A stretch of 9,729 nucleotides of DNA from Patescibacteria group bacterium (GTDB taxonomy: Bacteria; Patescibacteriota; Minisyncoccia; Phycocordibacterales; Phycocordibacteraceae), in the NCBI GenBank assembly GCA_004296925.1, contig SCVI01000035.1, positions 1-9,729 of the forward strand. The letters are read 5' to 3'. Both the position numbers and the translations under genes were made by a program. Positions within the stretch are counted from its first letter, which is position 1. Every line of letters begins with the position of its first letter. Below, piece after piece: positions 1 to 6,384 of the stretch. Under the pieces are notes generated by a model that did not search any database, was not told the origin of the DNA, and worked only from the letters and a program-made list of their open reading frames with translations.

Positions 1-1041
1 CTCATCGAGGCAGCATCTGACATCGGTGAAATGGGTTATGACGAAGCGAAAGATATTGACGATCTTTTAAATAGCGCTGAGAAAAGAATTTACGAAGTTA
101 CCAGCTCCCCTTCCGTACGTAAATTTGTTGCCATTGGTGATACGTTGGGCGAAGCATGGGAGCGTTTTGACAACCTTCATAAGGGAGACAATGAAATGCG
201 AGGTATCCCTACGGGCTTCCAAGCGCTCGACAACATGCTCGCAGGTTTTCAGCGTTCTGACTTAATTATTCTTGCAGCCAGACCATCGATGGGTAAAACC
301 GCATTAGCTTTGGATATTGCTCGCCAAACCGCCATTAAACACAACACTCCCGTTGGAATCTTTTCACTTGAAATGAGTTCCCAACAACTTGTTGATCGTA
401 TGCTCGCAGCAGAAGCACGTGTAGACGCATGGAAATTGCGTACAGGTAAAATTACTACTGACGACGAATTCCAACGCATTAGAGACGCCATGGAGAGGCT
501 TGCGCGTGCTCCAATTCATATTGATGACCAACCCGCTACCAATGCGCTCGGTATGCGCTCTGCAGCGAGACGCCTTAAACGCGAAAGCGGTATCGGTCTC
601 ATCATAGTGGACTACCTCCAGCTCATGACTCCAACTTCAACACGTTCACAAGACTCTATGGTGCAACAAGTGACCGAAATCTCGCGCGCCTTGAAAACAC
701 TCGCTCGCGAGCTCGATGTTCCAGTTCTCGCCCTCTCTCAGCTTTCACGCGCCATTGAACAACGACGTGGCCGTCCACGCCTTTCAGACTTGCGTGACTC
801 AGGTTCTATTGAACAGGACGCTGACGTTGTTATCTTCATTCACAATGAAGATAAGTATAACGACAACCGTGAGGAGCGTTCAAACGTCGCGGAAATTTTA
901 GTTGAAAAACATCGTAATGGTCCCACTGGAAAAATTGATCTTTTCTTTGATTCGGAACGGGCTACATTCTTACCAATCGAAAATTCTAAATTCTCTGCAA
1001 ATGCTGCAGATAGCGCATACGCAACACAGAATGATTTTTAA
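1..1041 (+). CDS. dnaB: Replicative DNA helicase DnaB, 3' part (5' end outside window)
   Basis: This is the hexameric helicase that unwinds DNA at the replication fork, moving 5'-3' on the lagging strand with ATP. The frame is already open at base 1 (LIEAASDIGE...), so the N-terminal primase-interacting domain is mostly missing; the ATG at 31 is internal. The visible part holds the linker and the complete RecA-like C-terminal domain. Counting from that ATG, Walker A is ARPSMGKT (83-90, bases 277-300), the catalytic glutamate lies in FSLEMS (111-116), Walker B is IIVDYLQLM (191-199), followed by the DnaB signature LSQLSRAIEQR and RLSDLRDSGSIEQDADVV, and the arginine-finger region EKHRNGPTG (292-300). 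No intein or frameshift interrupts it. The recR start follows 25 nt after the stop, on the same strand, so the two may be cotranscribed. Family identity is certain. Confidence 0.97.
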   Translation, partial: LIEAASDIGEMGYDEAKDIDDLLNSAEKRIYEVTSSPSVRKFVAIGDTLGEAWERFDNLHKGDNEMRGIPTGFQALDNMLAGFQRSDLIILAARPSMGKTALALDIARQTAIKHNTPVGIFSLEMSSQQLVDRMLAAEARVDAWKLRTGKITTDDEFQRIRDAMERLARAPIHIDDQPATNALGMRSAARRLKRESGIGLIIVDYLQLMTPTSTRSQDSMVQQVTEISRALKTLARELDVPVLALSQLSRAIEQRRGRPRLSDLRDSGSIEQDADVVIFIHNEDKYNDNREERSNVAEILVEKHRNGPTGKIDLFFDSERATFLPIENSKFSANAADSAYATQNDF

Positions 1042-1066
1042 GTAAGAATGCGTTACCCTTATACAA

Positions 1067-1663
1067 ATGCGACAGGTTAATGAACTTACCGACTTAATAG
1101 CCCACTTCCCTGGTATTGGCCCAAGACAAGCGCGTCGAGTTGTTCAATTTTTACTGAGTTCAGGAAGTGCATTCAGAGAAAAGCTCGCAAGACTTATTAT
1201 TGAAGTTGGGCAATCCGCATCCCCTTGTGCAATATGTTGGCGTTTTGATGATTTACGAGGAAATAAAATTTGCTCTATTTGTAGTAACGAATCGCGTGAT
1301 AGAGACCTCTTGATGGTGGTTGAGAAAGATATCGACATAGAGGGAATTGAAAGCTCTGGCGCGTATCGAGGTTTATATTTTGTCCTAGGAGGATTAATGA
1401 CGATGACGGAAAGGAAAAGCGCTCGCATTGTCCGTACAAGAGAATTGATTACTCATATTCAAAATAACGAGACATCCGAAGTAATTTGGGCGCTTTCTAC
1501 TACACCTGAAGGTGACTACACTGCACGGGAAATTATGAAAGAAATTAATACAGTAAAACCGAACGTTACTACTACCCTCTTAGGGCGCGGGCTTTCAGTA
1601 GGAGCAGAGATTGAGTATGCGGATTCTGAAACACTTAGAAGTGCATTAAAAAACCGCGCTTAA
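1067..1663 (+). CDS. recR: Recombination protein RecR
   Basis: RecR is the ring-forming partner of RecO/RecF that helps load RecA on SSB-coated gapped DNA. The 198-aa product has the usual family length (about 200). Domains in order: helix-hairpin-helix FPGIGPRQARR (14-24); a C4 zinc finger with Cys54, Cys57, Cys69 and Cys72; a Toprim domain from LLMVVEKDIDIEGIE through GAYRGLYFVLGGLM (81-111); and the C-terminal Walker-B-like segment GRGLSVGAEIEYADSETL (173-190). No clear Shine-Dalgarno precedes the ATG at 1067 (upstream ends ACCCTTATACAA), but this start gives the full HhH and the expected length. It lies 25 nt behind dnaB. Its last codons (KNRA-stop) are written inside the palindrome 1650-1673, which probably acts as the terminator. 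Confidence 0.96.
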   Translation: MRQVNELTDLIAHFPGIGPRQARRVVQFLLSSGSAFREKLARLIIEVGQSASPCAICWRFDDLRGNKICSICSNESRDRDLLMVVEKDIDIEGIESSGAYRGLYFVLGGLMTMTERKSARIVRTRELITHIQNNETSEVIWALSTTPEGDYTAREIMKEINTVKPNVTTTLLGRGLSVGAEIEYADSETLRSALKNRA

Positions 1664-1673
1664 GCGCGGTTTT
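1650..1673. terminator. Bidirectional hairpin overlapping the recR stop codon
   Basis: A perfect 24-bp palindrome: AAAACCGCGC, TTAA, GCGCGGTTTT. The stem is GC-rich in its centre and A/T at the outside, so an oligo-U end is produced on either strand, although the U run is short (four, then C). It contains the recR stop (1661-1663) and, on the other strand, the stop of the convergent 62-aa ORF (1660-1662). It is judged to be a shared intrinsic terminator between convergent transcripts. Formation of the structure follows directly from the sequence; termination activity is inferred. Confidence 0.75.
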
Positions 1674-1848
1674 CATTATCTTGTCTTCTTCTTAAACGAT
1701 GCACTATTGCATCTGCTCTACTATCAATATTGTGATTTCCTACGACGCCTCTTATCTGAGTAATATAAAACCTCAAAAAAGAATCCTTCAAACTATTTCG
1801 TCTATCCTGACTGACAATGTCGCCGTTAACTCTTTTTTCTTTATTCAT
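1660..1848 (-). CDS. Hypothetical 62-aa basic protein
   Basis: Unrecognised. The product starts MNKEKRVNGDIVSQDRR and ends HRLRRRQDNENRA; it is strongly basic at the C-terminus, with no membrane segment or cysteine motif. The ATG at 1848 has AAAGAG about 4 nt upstream, a plausible ribosome site. It lies 66 nt behind rplU on the same strand, and its stop codon sits in the hairpin that also ends recR, so the gene border and the terminator coincide. That placement supports a real gene, but length and lack of homology I can recall keep it uncertain. It may instead be the 3' untranslated tail of the rplU transcript. It occupies the place where rpmA (L27) often follows rplU, but it is not L27. Confidence 0.4.
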   Translation of the reverse strand: MNKEKRVNGDIVSQDRRNSLKDSFLRFYITQIRGVVGNHNIDSRADAIVHRLRRRQDNENRA

Positions 1849-1914
1849 ATAACTCTTTAATGTCTGAATTCTTCGGGAGCGTTACAGTTGAGTCCAAATT
1901 CTTGTTTCTATGAC

Positions 1915-2229
1915 TTATGAAATCTTACCTATTTTAACCTTTATGTTTGGTTGTTTGTGACCTCGCTTCTTGTGGTAACGGCTCTTTGCTTTGTATTTAA
2001 CAACTACAACCTTAGGAGCACGTCCTACAACGAGAACAGTACCTTCAATTTTTGCTCCTGAAACGTTTGGGTTTCCTATAGTGACTTCTTTTCCATCATC
2101 GGTCATGAGAATCTCATCAAAAGTAACAGTTCCTCCCTTAACTGCACCGTGGATCTTCTCAATAGTGATAATTGAGTCTTCTTTGACCACGTATTGTTTT
2201 CCTCCCGTCTTTATTACCGCTGTTTTCAT
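1915..2229 (-). CDS. rplU: 50S ribosomal protein L21
   Basis: L21 binds 23S rRNA in the large ribosomal subunit. The 104-aa product is full length for the family (about 103). Diagnostic segments are the N-terminal MKTAVIKTGGKQYVVKE, the central beta-barrel region ending GTVLVVGRAPKVVVVKYKAKSRYHKKRGHKQ, and a conserved basic stretch YHKKRGHKQ (residues 85-93) that contacts rRNA. The start at 2229 gives the standard N-terminus. Upstream on the minus strand there is AGGCG five nt before the ATG, but the best -10 (TACGAT) is only 9 nt away, so the mRNA may be leaderless. rpmA is not adjacent, unlike the common rplU-rpmA order. Confidence 0.97.
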   Translation of the reverse strand: MKTAVIKTGGKQYVVKEDSIITIEKIHGAVKGGTVTFDEILMTDDGKEVTIGNPNVSGAKIEGTVLVVGRAPKVVVVKYKAKSRYHKKRGHKQPNIKVKIGKIS

Positions 2230-2238
2230 AGTTCGCCT

Positions 2239-2266
2239 ATCGTACCAAAAAAGCCCTAAATTGCAA
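2239..2266 (-). promoter_or_regulatory. Predicted rplU promoter
   Basis: On the minus strand: -35 TTGCAA (2266-2261), 16-bp spacer, extended -10 TGG-TACGAT (2244-2239). The -10 ends 9 nt before the rplU ATG, which would place the start of transcription about 2 nt before the start codon. Both hexamers match consensus only 4 of 6, but the TGn extension strengthens the case. Confidence 0.45.
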
Positions 2267-2487
2267 CCTATATGCCCCTATAGCGAATAGTTTCGGCTAT
2301 ATTGAATAGCGGTTAAAGGGACTCGATATCGAAAGAGGGGTATTCATAGGACATCTGCCCGACTACGTGTCACTGAATCGAAGAGCGCTACAGGCAACAA
2401 AGTGTTAGATACCACCGGTCTAGTATAATTATGCTATAGCATAATTATACTAGACCTTCTGATTGATCCTTACCGCGTAACGCCTAA
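2267..2487. other. Gap of about 220 bp without a supported gene, holding a 40-bp palindrome
   Basis: I see no convincing coding sequence or recognisable RNA gene here: no RNase P, tmRNA, SRP or tRNA signature on either strand. The stretch around 2275-2312 is rich in short TAGCG/AATAG motifs (CTATAGCGAATAG, CTATATTGAATAGCG) that can form weak stems. The strong feature is the palindrome 2417-2456, listed separately. Confidence 0.5.
2417..2456. repeat. Perfect 40-bp palindrome
   Basis: The left half GGTCTAGTATAATTATGCTA is followed immediately by its exact reverse complement, with no unpaired loop; symmetry breaks at 2416/2457. It carries a TATAAT box facing outward on each strand but no partner -35 at proper spacing, and no T-run follows on either side, so it fits neither a simple promoter nor an intrinsic terminator. 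A dimeric-protein binding site, a recombination site or a mobile-element remnant are the options. The symmetry is certain; the role is unknown. Confidence 0.9.
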
Positions 2488-2655
2488 CTAGGATTTGTCT
2501 TCAATGCCTTTTGAAAGAGTGCGCAAAAGCCCTACTATCAAGTGGCGAGGCATCTGATTCAGAGGCTCAGGTCTCACGAATGCCTTATCCTGCCTGTGCC
2601 GAGAACCATGAGATCTTCTGCTTGGGGTACTAATTCCGTGTATTTCTTTATTCAT
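2488..2655 (-). CDS. Candidate 55-aa hypothetical protein
   Basis: Unrecognised. It runs from an ATG at 2655 (MNKEIHGISTPSRR...) to a TAG at 2488-2490, ending TLSKGIEDKS, and is basic with many Arg and His residues and no membrane segment. The main support is its promoter: a perfect -35 TTGACA, 16-bp spacer, and TATAGT 8 nt before the ATG, immediately downstream of the terminator of the glmS unit. That is the same -10-to-ATG distance seen before rmuC and other genes here. Without a homologue it could instead be the 5' end of a non-coding transcript running toward rplU. Confidence 0.4.
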   Translation of the reverse strand: MNKEIHGISTPSRRSHGSRHRQDKAFVRPEPLNQMPRHLIVGLLRTLSKGIEDKS

Positions 2656-2663
2656 GCGAACAT

Positions 2664-2691
2664 ACTATATCGATTAAGAGTGGCCTGTCAA
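2664..2691 (-). promoter_or_regulatory. Strong predicted minus-strand promoter
   Basis: Minus strand: TTGACA (2691-2686), 16-bp spacer, TATAGT (2669-2664). The -35 starts inside the T-run that ends the glmS terminator, so termination of one unit and initiation of the next are back to back. Predicted initiation is at about 2656, at or next to the ATG of the 55-aa ORF. Confidence 0.6.
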
Positions 2692-2742
2692 AAAAATGAG
2701 GAAATACTTTACCTCTTATGTTGGACCTACGAGGTCCAACAT
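2690..2742 (-). terminator. Double-hairpin terminator of the glmS unit
   Basis: Reading the minus strand, a 10-bp stem ATGTTGGACC/GGTCCAACAT with a 5-nt loop (2742-2718) is followed by a second, bulged stem GAGG-t-AAA/TTTCCTC with a GTA loop (2715-2698), then A and seven T (2696-2690). The second hairpin plus T7 is a good intrinsic terminator; the first may reinforce it or be an independent repeat. It lies 36 nt behind the 70-aa ORF. Confidence 0.7.
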
Positions 2743-2778
2743 CATCCCTTCTCTCTGCTAAGATGTTCTGGGTCAAAT

Positions 2779-2991
2779 TTATGAGACGGGGCTACTGGTG
2801 GGACGAAACAATCGTCGCATAAATCTATCTGTAGTAGCATTTGCTAGGCGTACTTTTTTCCAGCGAAATAGCGCTGCCCAAAAGACCACCTTCTTAACGA
2901 CGCGACCATCCAAAATCGGTTTTAGTGATTCCCCTTCTTCCTCATCGTAAAATCTATCGTGTTGCAACCAATGGTCTCGATCTTCTGGCAT
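2779..2991 (-). CDS. Hypothetical 70-aa protein downstream of glmS
   Basis: Unrecognised. The ATG at 2991 lies 10 nt after the glmS stop on the same strand. The product begins MPEDRDHWLQHDRFYDEEEG, has a short hydrophobic patch VVKKVVFWAALF near the middle (about residues 31-42) flanked by Lys/Arg, and a basic C-terminus ending RPTSSPVS. The only Shine-Dalgarno-like sequence, GGAG, overlaps the end of glmS and lies 13 nt from the ATG, which is long. The same-strand position and the terminator shortly after its stop are consistent with a second gene of the glmS transcript, but it could equally be 3' untranslated sequence. Confidence 0.4.
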   Translation of the reverse strand: MPEDRDHWLQHDRFYDEEEGESLKPILDGRVVKKVVFWAALFRWKKVRLANATTDRFMRRLFRPTSSPVS

Positions 2992-3001
2992 AACCGAAAG
3001 A

Positions 3002-4825
3002 CTACTCCACAGTCACAGACTTCGCAAGATTACGAGGTCGGTCAACATTTAGTCCCTTTTCTGTCGCAAAATGATAGGCAAATAGTTGCAACACTACTAT
3101 TGAAAGAATTGGTGTAAGTGCTTCGTGAGTTTTTGGGATGTACAAAACATCGTTTGCGATCTTTGTAATTTCAGTATCCCCTTCTGTCGCTATAGCAATC
3201 ACCGGACCTTTACGTGTTGTTATCTCAATAATGTTTGAGATTGTTTTCTCATACACAGAGTCATTTGGAACTATAGCGAGCGTTGGAAAATGCTCATCAA
3301 TCATGGCGAGTGGCCCATGCTTCATCTCTCCTGCCCCATATCCTTCTGCATGTACATAAGAAACTTCTTTCAGTTTTAGTGCCCCTTCAAGCGCTACAGG
3401 GAAACTAAACTTCCGACCTATGTAAAGAAAATCGCGAGCATTTTTGTATTTTTCAGTCACTGCCTTAATAGCATCAGTTGTAGTAAGTACTTTAGAAACC
3501 AATTCAGGTAAACTCCTCAACGCATCTGAAAATTCAACACCGGTCTTTTCTGAAAGATTTCGGTCACGTCCCAAGAAAAGTGCAATAAGTGAAAGAACTA
3601 CAATTTGAGAAATCATTGCTTTGGTAGAAGCTACCCCTATCTCAGGTCCTGCATGGTTGTATACACCCGCTTCTGTTTCTCTCGCAATAGTAGAGCCAAC
3701 CGCATTCACGACACCTAATATAAGTGCGCCTTGTCTTTTAGCTTCCCTGAGTGCTTCTAAAGTGTCCAGAGTCTCTCCTGATTGAGATACCGCTAAGACT
3801 GCCGTATTTGGGCTGATTATGGGCTTTCTATAACGAAACTCAGACGCAAGCTCAACTTCAACCGGAATACCTCCGAAGCCCTCAATTAAATATTCTCCAA
3901 CGAGCCCACTGTAGTACGCACTTCCACATCCAACGATAATTAGTCTATCTATACTCTTCAATCGTTCCTTCACCGATTCGAGTCCTCCAAGTTTTGCCAG
4001 CCCTTCCCCTGGTATTAGTCGACCGCGAAGCGCATTTTCAATGACTTCTGGTGTTTCCATTATTTCTTTCATCATGAAATGCTCGTAGCCACCTCGTGAT
4101 GCTTCTGCGACATCCCATTCGATGGTTTCAGAGGGTCGTGCAATCTCACGTTCTGTGAGTGTGCGTACACGATGAGATGTTGGTGTAACAATTGCCACGT
4201 CGCCATCGGAAAGAAACACCATTTTTTTAGTGTGCTTTAAAATTGGCGTTGGGTCCGATGCAATAAAGTTTTCTCCTTCACCAAGACCTATAACCACAGG
4301 TGAGCCCATTCGTGCGGTAATAATGGTGTTTGGGTGTTTTGTAGATGTTATTAAAAGCCCGTACGTACCACGAAGTAACTGAAGTGTTCCAATAACTGCC
4401 TCCTCAAAGTCATTATCCTTCTTTAAGAATTCTTCTATCAAGTGTGAAATAGCTTCTGTGTCAGTTTCAGAAACAAACTTGTGTCCTCGCTTCTCTAAAC
4501 TTTCCCGCAGCTCTCTAAAATTCTCAATGATACCGTTGTGAATTACAAATACGGTGTTATTGCAATCTGCATGTGGATGTGCGTTGACTTCGTTAGGCTC
4601 ACCGTGAGTTGCCCAACGCAGGTGCGCAATACCGCTTTGCGCATCTGAAGCAGTGTCGCCAATTCGTTTAGTAAGTTCGGCAACAGCACCAGGAGTTTTT
4701 ACAACGCCAAAATCCGGCATATAAATTCCTGCCGAGTCGTAACCTCTGTATTCTAAAAGACTCAAACCTTCAAGTAGTATAGGTGCCGCTTTCTTATCTC
4801 CAGTATAAGCAAATATTCCGCACAT
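3002..4825 (-). CDS. glmS: Glutamine--fructose-6-phosphate aminotransferase (isomerizing)
   Basis: GlmS converts fructose-6-phosphate and glutamine to glucosamine-6-phosphate and glutamate, the first step toward UDP-GlcNAc for peptidoglycan and surface glycans, in the cytoplasm. The 607-aa product matches the usual length (about 609 in E. coli). The N-terminal class II glutaminase domain starts MCGIFAY, with catalytic Cys2 exposed after Met removal, and has HLRWATHG (68-75) and HNGIIEN (96-102). Two SIS sugar-isomerase domains follow, with VGCGSAYYSG (298-307), SQSGET (347-352), and the catalytic region HAEGYGAGEMKHGPLA (492-507). The C-terminus DRPRNLAKSVTVE is the conserved tail that seals the ammonia channel. 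The start is fixed by Cys2. There is no recognisable glmS ribozyme upstream; instead tandem hairpin repeats occupy the 5' region. Confidence 0.98.
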   Translation of the reverse strand: MCGIFAYTGDKKAAPILLEGLSLLEYRGYDSAGIYMPDFGVVKTPGAVAELTKRIGDTASDAQSGIAHLRWATHGEPNEVNAHPHADCNNTVFVIHNGIIENFRELRESLEKRGHKFVSETDTEAISHLIEEFLKKDNDFEEAVIGTLQLLRGTYGLLITSTKHPNTIITARMGSPVVIGLGEGENFIASDPTPILKHTKKMVFLSDGDVAIVTPTSHRVRTLTEREIARPSETIEWDVAEASRGGYEHFMMKEIMETPEVIENALRGRLIPGEGLAKLGGLESVKERLKSIDRLIIVGCGSAYYSGLVGEYLIEGFGGIPVEVELASEFRYRKPIISPNTAVLAVSQSGETLDTLEALREAKRQGALILGVVNAVGSTIARETEAGVYNHAGPEIGVASTKAMISQIVVLSLIALFLGRDRNLSEKTGVEFSDALRSLPELVSKVLTTTDAIKAVTEKYKNARDFLYIGRKFSFPVALEGALKLKEVSYVHAEGYGAGEMKHGPLAMIDEHFPTLAIVPNDSVYEKTISNIIEITTRKGPVIAIATEGDTEITKIANDVLYIPKTHEALTPILSIVVLQLFAYHFATEKGLNVDRPRNLAKSVTVE

Positions 4826-4832
4826 CTCTTAG

Positions 4833-4838
4833 ATTTTA
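4833..4838 (-). promoter_or_regulatory. Possible -10 box of glmS
   Basis: TAAAAT on the minus strand, 7 nt before the glmS ATG (gap CTAAGAG). No convincing -35 is seen at 16-18 bp. It is listed because the distance equals that of other predicted promoters here. The AAGAG directly against the ATG is too close for a normal Shine-Dalgarno site. Confidence 0.3.
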
Positions 4839-4852
4839 TTAGTGAACAAAGT

Positions 4853-5070
4853 GAACTTAGAAAATCTTAGACTTCGAGCTATTTTTGTTTTCTAAAATAG
4901 CTCGAAGCGCAGGTTTTTGTTAATAAGTAATCGAACTTAGAAAATCTTAGACTTCGAGCTATTTTTGTTTTCTAAAATAGCTCGAAGCGCAGGTTTTTGT
5001 TAATAAGTAATCGAACTTAGAAAACCTTAGACTCCGAGCTATTTTAGAAAACAAAAATAGCTCGGAGTAC
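4853..5070. repeat. Tandem 80-bp repeats with long hairpins upstream of glmS
   Basis: Copy 1 (4853-4932) and copy 2 (4933-5012) are identical over 80 bp; copy 3 is partial and diverged (5013-5070). Each copy starts GAACTTAGAAAA and carries a hairpin with 14-bp arms (CTTCGAGCTATTTT and its complement) and an 8-nt loop. In copies 1 and 2 the loop is TGTTTTCT; in copy 3 it is AGAAAACA, the exact reverse complement, so the hairpin is inverted. Copy 3 also has a T to C change in one arm and the matching A to G change in the other, so pairing is kept. The block fills the rmuC-glmS gap; no T-run follows the hairpins closely, so they are poor intrinsic terminators. There are no spacers, so it is not a CRISPR array. 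Confidence 0.95.
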
Positions 5071-5106
5071 TCAATAATACTACCTGAAACCTAGGCATTT
5101 GGTAAC

Positions 5107-6150
5107 TTAATCATCGTTCGCCGGACCAGAAACCGCTAAAGGTGTAACTCCTTCGGACTCACCACTAATACGCATTACGTCCTTATCAATCTTACCGAAC
5201 TCTTTATATGCTGCCGTGTAGTGGTTTACGGTCGTTTGAAGCGTATTTCCAAGCTTTTTCATATACTCGTCATAGCTTCCTAAATGCTTCCCAAGTTCTC
5301 CAACACGCTTTTGAATGTCCTTTGCCTGCTCCTCTATTTGAAGCGATTTGAGGCCTTGTATGACGGTCTGGAGGTATGCCAGAAACGAAGTTGGCGACAC
5401 AATAATCACCTTTTTACTAAACGCATACTCTATTAAGTCGCGAGTATTTGTTTTCATAGCACCTACCTGATTCACCAACAAATCGTAATACACGCCTTCA
5501 GACGGAATAAACATGAAAGCAAATTCCATAGTGTTTTCCTCGGGGCGTACATACTTAGAGGTTTCATCGATACGTACCTTCAAGTCTTGCTTGAATGCTT
5601 TTTCAAACGCTTCTCTATCACTTCCCTCGCGTGCACTAATCGCTTTGTTGTAATTATCAAGTGAAAACTTTGAATCTATTGGAATGAGTCTATCTCTCAT
5701 AAACACCACAGCGTCCACAATCTCACCATTCTTGAAAGCGTACTGCATTTGAAACGCTCCAGGAGGCATCACGTTTTTAAGAACAGTTTCAAGGTAGTAT
5801 TCACCTAAGATCCCGCGTTGTTTTGGATTTTTGAGAATGTCTTGAAGGTTTTGTAGTTGGTCTGCGAAGGAAACTACTTGACGGTTGGTTTCATCAAGCT
5901 TTGTAAGGCCTTCTGTAACATCTTTCACAAGACGATAAGACTCACTCATTTGCTTTTGCACCGAGTCGGTCATGTGTTTAGAAGAACGATCCATTCTTTC
6001 ATCCATAGTGCGAGAAAGTTCGGCAATTCGGTCACTTATGAGTGATACGCTTTCTCCATTCCCCTTCGAACCTCTCGTCAGAAAGAACACTAGAACGCCA
6101 GCGTTTAACAGAAGGAGTGCTACGACGAGAACTATGAGTATTGTATCCAT
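5107..6150 (-). CDS. rmuC: RmuC-family DNA recombination protein
   Basis: RmuC-family proteins are membrane-anchored, nuclease-like proteins that limit DNA inversion between short inverted repeats in E. coli; the biochemical activity is not well defined. From the ATG at 6150 the product is 347 aa. It has an N-terminal membrane helix (about residues 3-24, ILIVLVVALLLLNAGVLVFF), a predicted coiled coil (about 35-105), then the RmuC domain with KQRGILGEYYLETVL (110-124), VDAVVFMRDRLIPIDSKFSLDNY (145-167), and a second helical part near 260-320. An upstream in-frame ATG at 6225 would add 25 residues, but a TATAAT box lies between the two, so 6150 is preferred. The gene is divergent from the 59-aa ORF/yqeY pair. 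A link between RmuC and the inverted repeats next door is attractive but unproven. Confidence 0.92.
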   Translation of the reverse strand: MDTILIVLVVALLLLNAGVLVFFLTRGSKGNGESVSLISDRIAELSRTMDERMDRSSKHMTDSVQKQMSESYRLVKDVTEGLTKLDETNRQVVSFADQLQNLQDILKNPKQRGILGEYYLETVLKNVMPPGAFQMQYAFKNGEIVDAVVFMRDRLIPIDSKFSLDNYNKAISAREGSDREAFEKAFKQDLKVRIDETSKYVRPEENTMEFAFMFIPSEGVYYDLLVNQVGAMKTNTRDLIEYAFSKKVIIVSPTSFLAYLQTVIQGLKSLQIEEQAKDIQKRVGELGKHLGSYDEYMKKLGNTLQTTVNHYTAAYKEFGKIDKDVMRISGESEGVTPLAVSGPANDD

Positions 6151-6154
6151 TTTA

Positions 6155-6183
6155 TTGATTATACCAGTCCTATGTCTTAGAAT
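6155..6183 (+). promoter_or_regulatory. Promoter of the 59-aa ORF-yqeY unit
   Basis: Plus strand: TTGATT (6155-6160), 17-bp spacer, TAGAAT (6178-6183). The -10 ends 8 nt before the ATG at 6192. The -35 overlaps the -10 of the opposing rmuC promoter, so the two cannot easily be occupied at the same time. Confidence 0.5.
6158..6163 (-). promoter_or_regulatory. Extended -10 promoter of rmuC
   Basis: Minus strand TGG-TATAAT, a perfect -10 with a TGn extension, 7 nt before the rmuC ATG at 6150. No clear -35 is present, which an extended -10 can tolerate. The position predicts an mRNA starting at or next to the ATG. Confidence 0.6.
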
Positions 6184-6191
6184 GTGAGCAA

Positions 6192-6371
6192 ATGAGTAGT
6201 TACGAAAGAGGAAACAGAGCCTCACGAAATGAGGGAGAAATTCTTAGAGATATAATGTGGAATATATTCCCATTTATTCCTCGAAGGCCGTCGCAAGAAG
6301 ATGAAAATGAGGCTCTTATTGACGCTGCGGAACAATTGGGTGACCCAACGATACTGAAGCTAAGAAGATAA
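6192..6371 (+). CDS. Hypothetical 59-aa protein upstream of yqeY
   Basis: Unrecognised small ORF. It starts MSSYERGNRASRNEGEILRD, has a short aromatic/hydrophobic stretch IMWNIFPFIP (21-30), then an acidic helix-like part (QEDENEALIDAAEQLG) and ends ILKLRR. It stops 13 nt before the yqeY ATG on the same strand and starts 8 nt after a plausible -10, so it is probably the first gene of a two-gene transcript. Amino-acid usage looks like a real protein: mixed charge, a helix-prone C-terminal half, no low-complexity artefact. The function cannot be told from sequence. Confidence 0.6.
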   Translation: MSSYERGNRASRNEGEILRDIMWNIFPFIPRRPSQEDENEALIDAAEQLGDPTILKLRR

Positions 6372-6384
6372 CATCTCATAAAAT

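Noticed and set aside
1991..2290. Plus-strand frame opposite rplU
   Set aside because: Fully antisense to a certain ribosomal protein gene; a shadow frame.
2267..2660. Housekeeping RNA (RNase P, tmRNA, SRP RNA or tRNA)
   Set aside because: None of the conserved core motifs is found on either strand.
2542..2784. Plus-strand 80-codon reading frame in the rplU-glmS gap
   Set aside because: It starts at GTG, has no ribosome site, passes through the terminator hairpin, and its composition is unlike a protein; the minus-strand signals explain the region better.
4853..5070. CRISPR array
   Set aside because: The 80-bp units are directly adjacent with no variable spacers between repeats, and there are only two full copies.
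4826..5106. glmS ribozyme
   Set aside because: The region is filled by AT-rich tandem hairpins; I see no element resembling the double-pseudoknot core.
6151..6225. Longer RmuC start at 6225
   Set aside because: The extra 25 residues would place charged sequence before the membrane helix, and a TATAAT box lies inside this stretch 7 nt before the better start.
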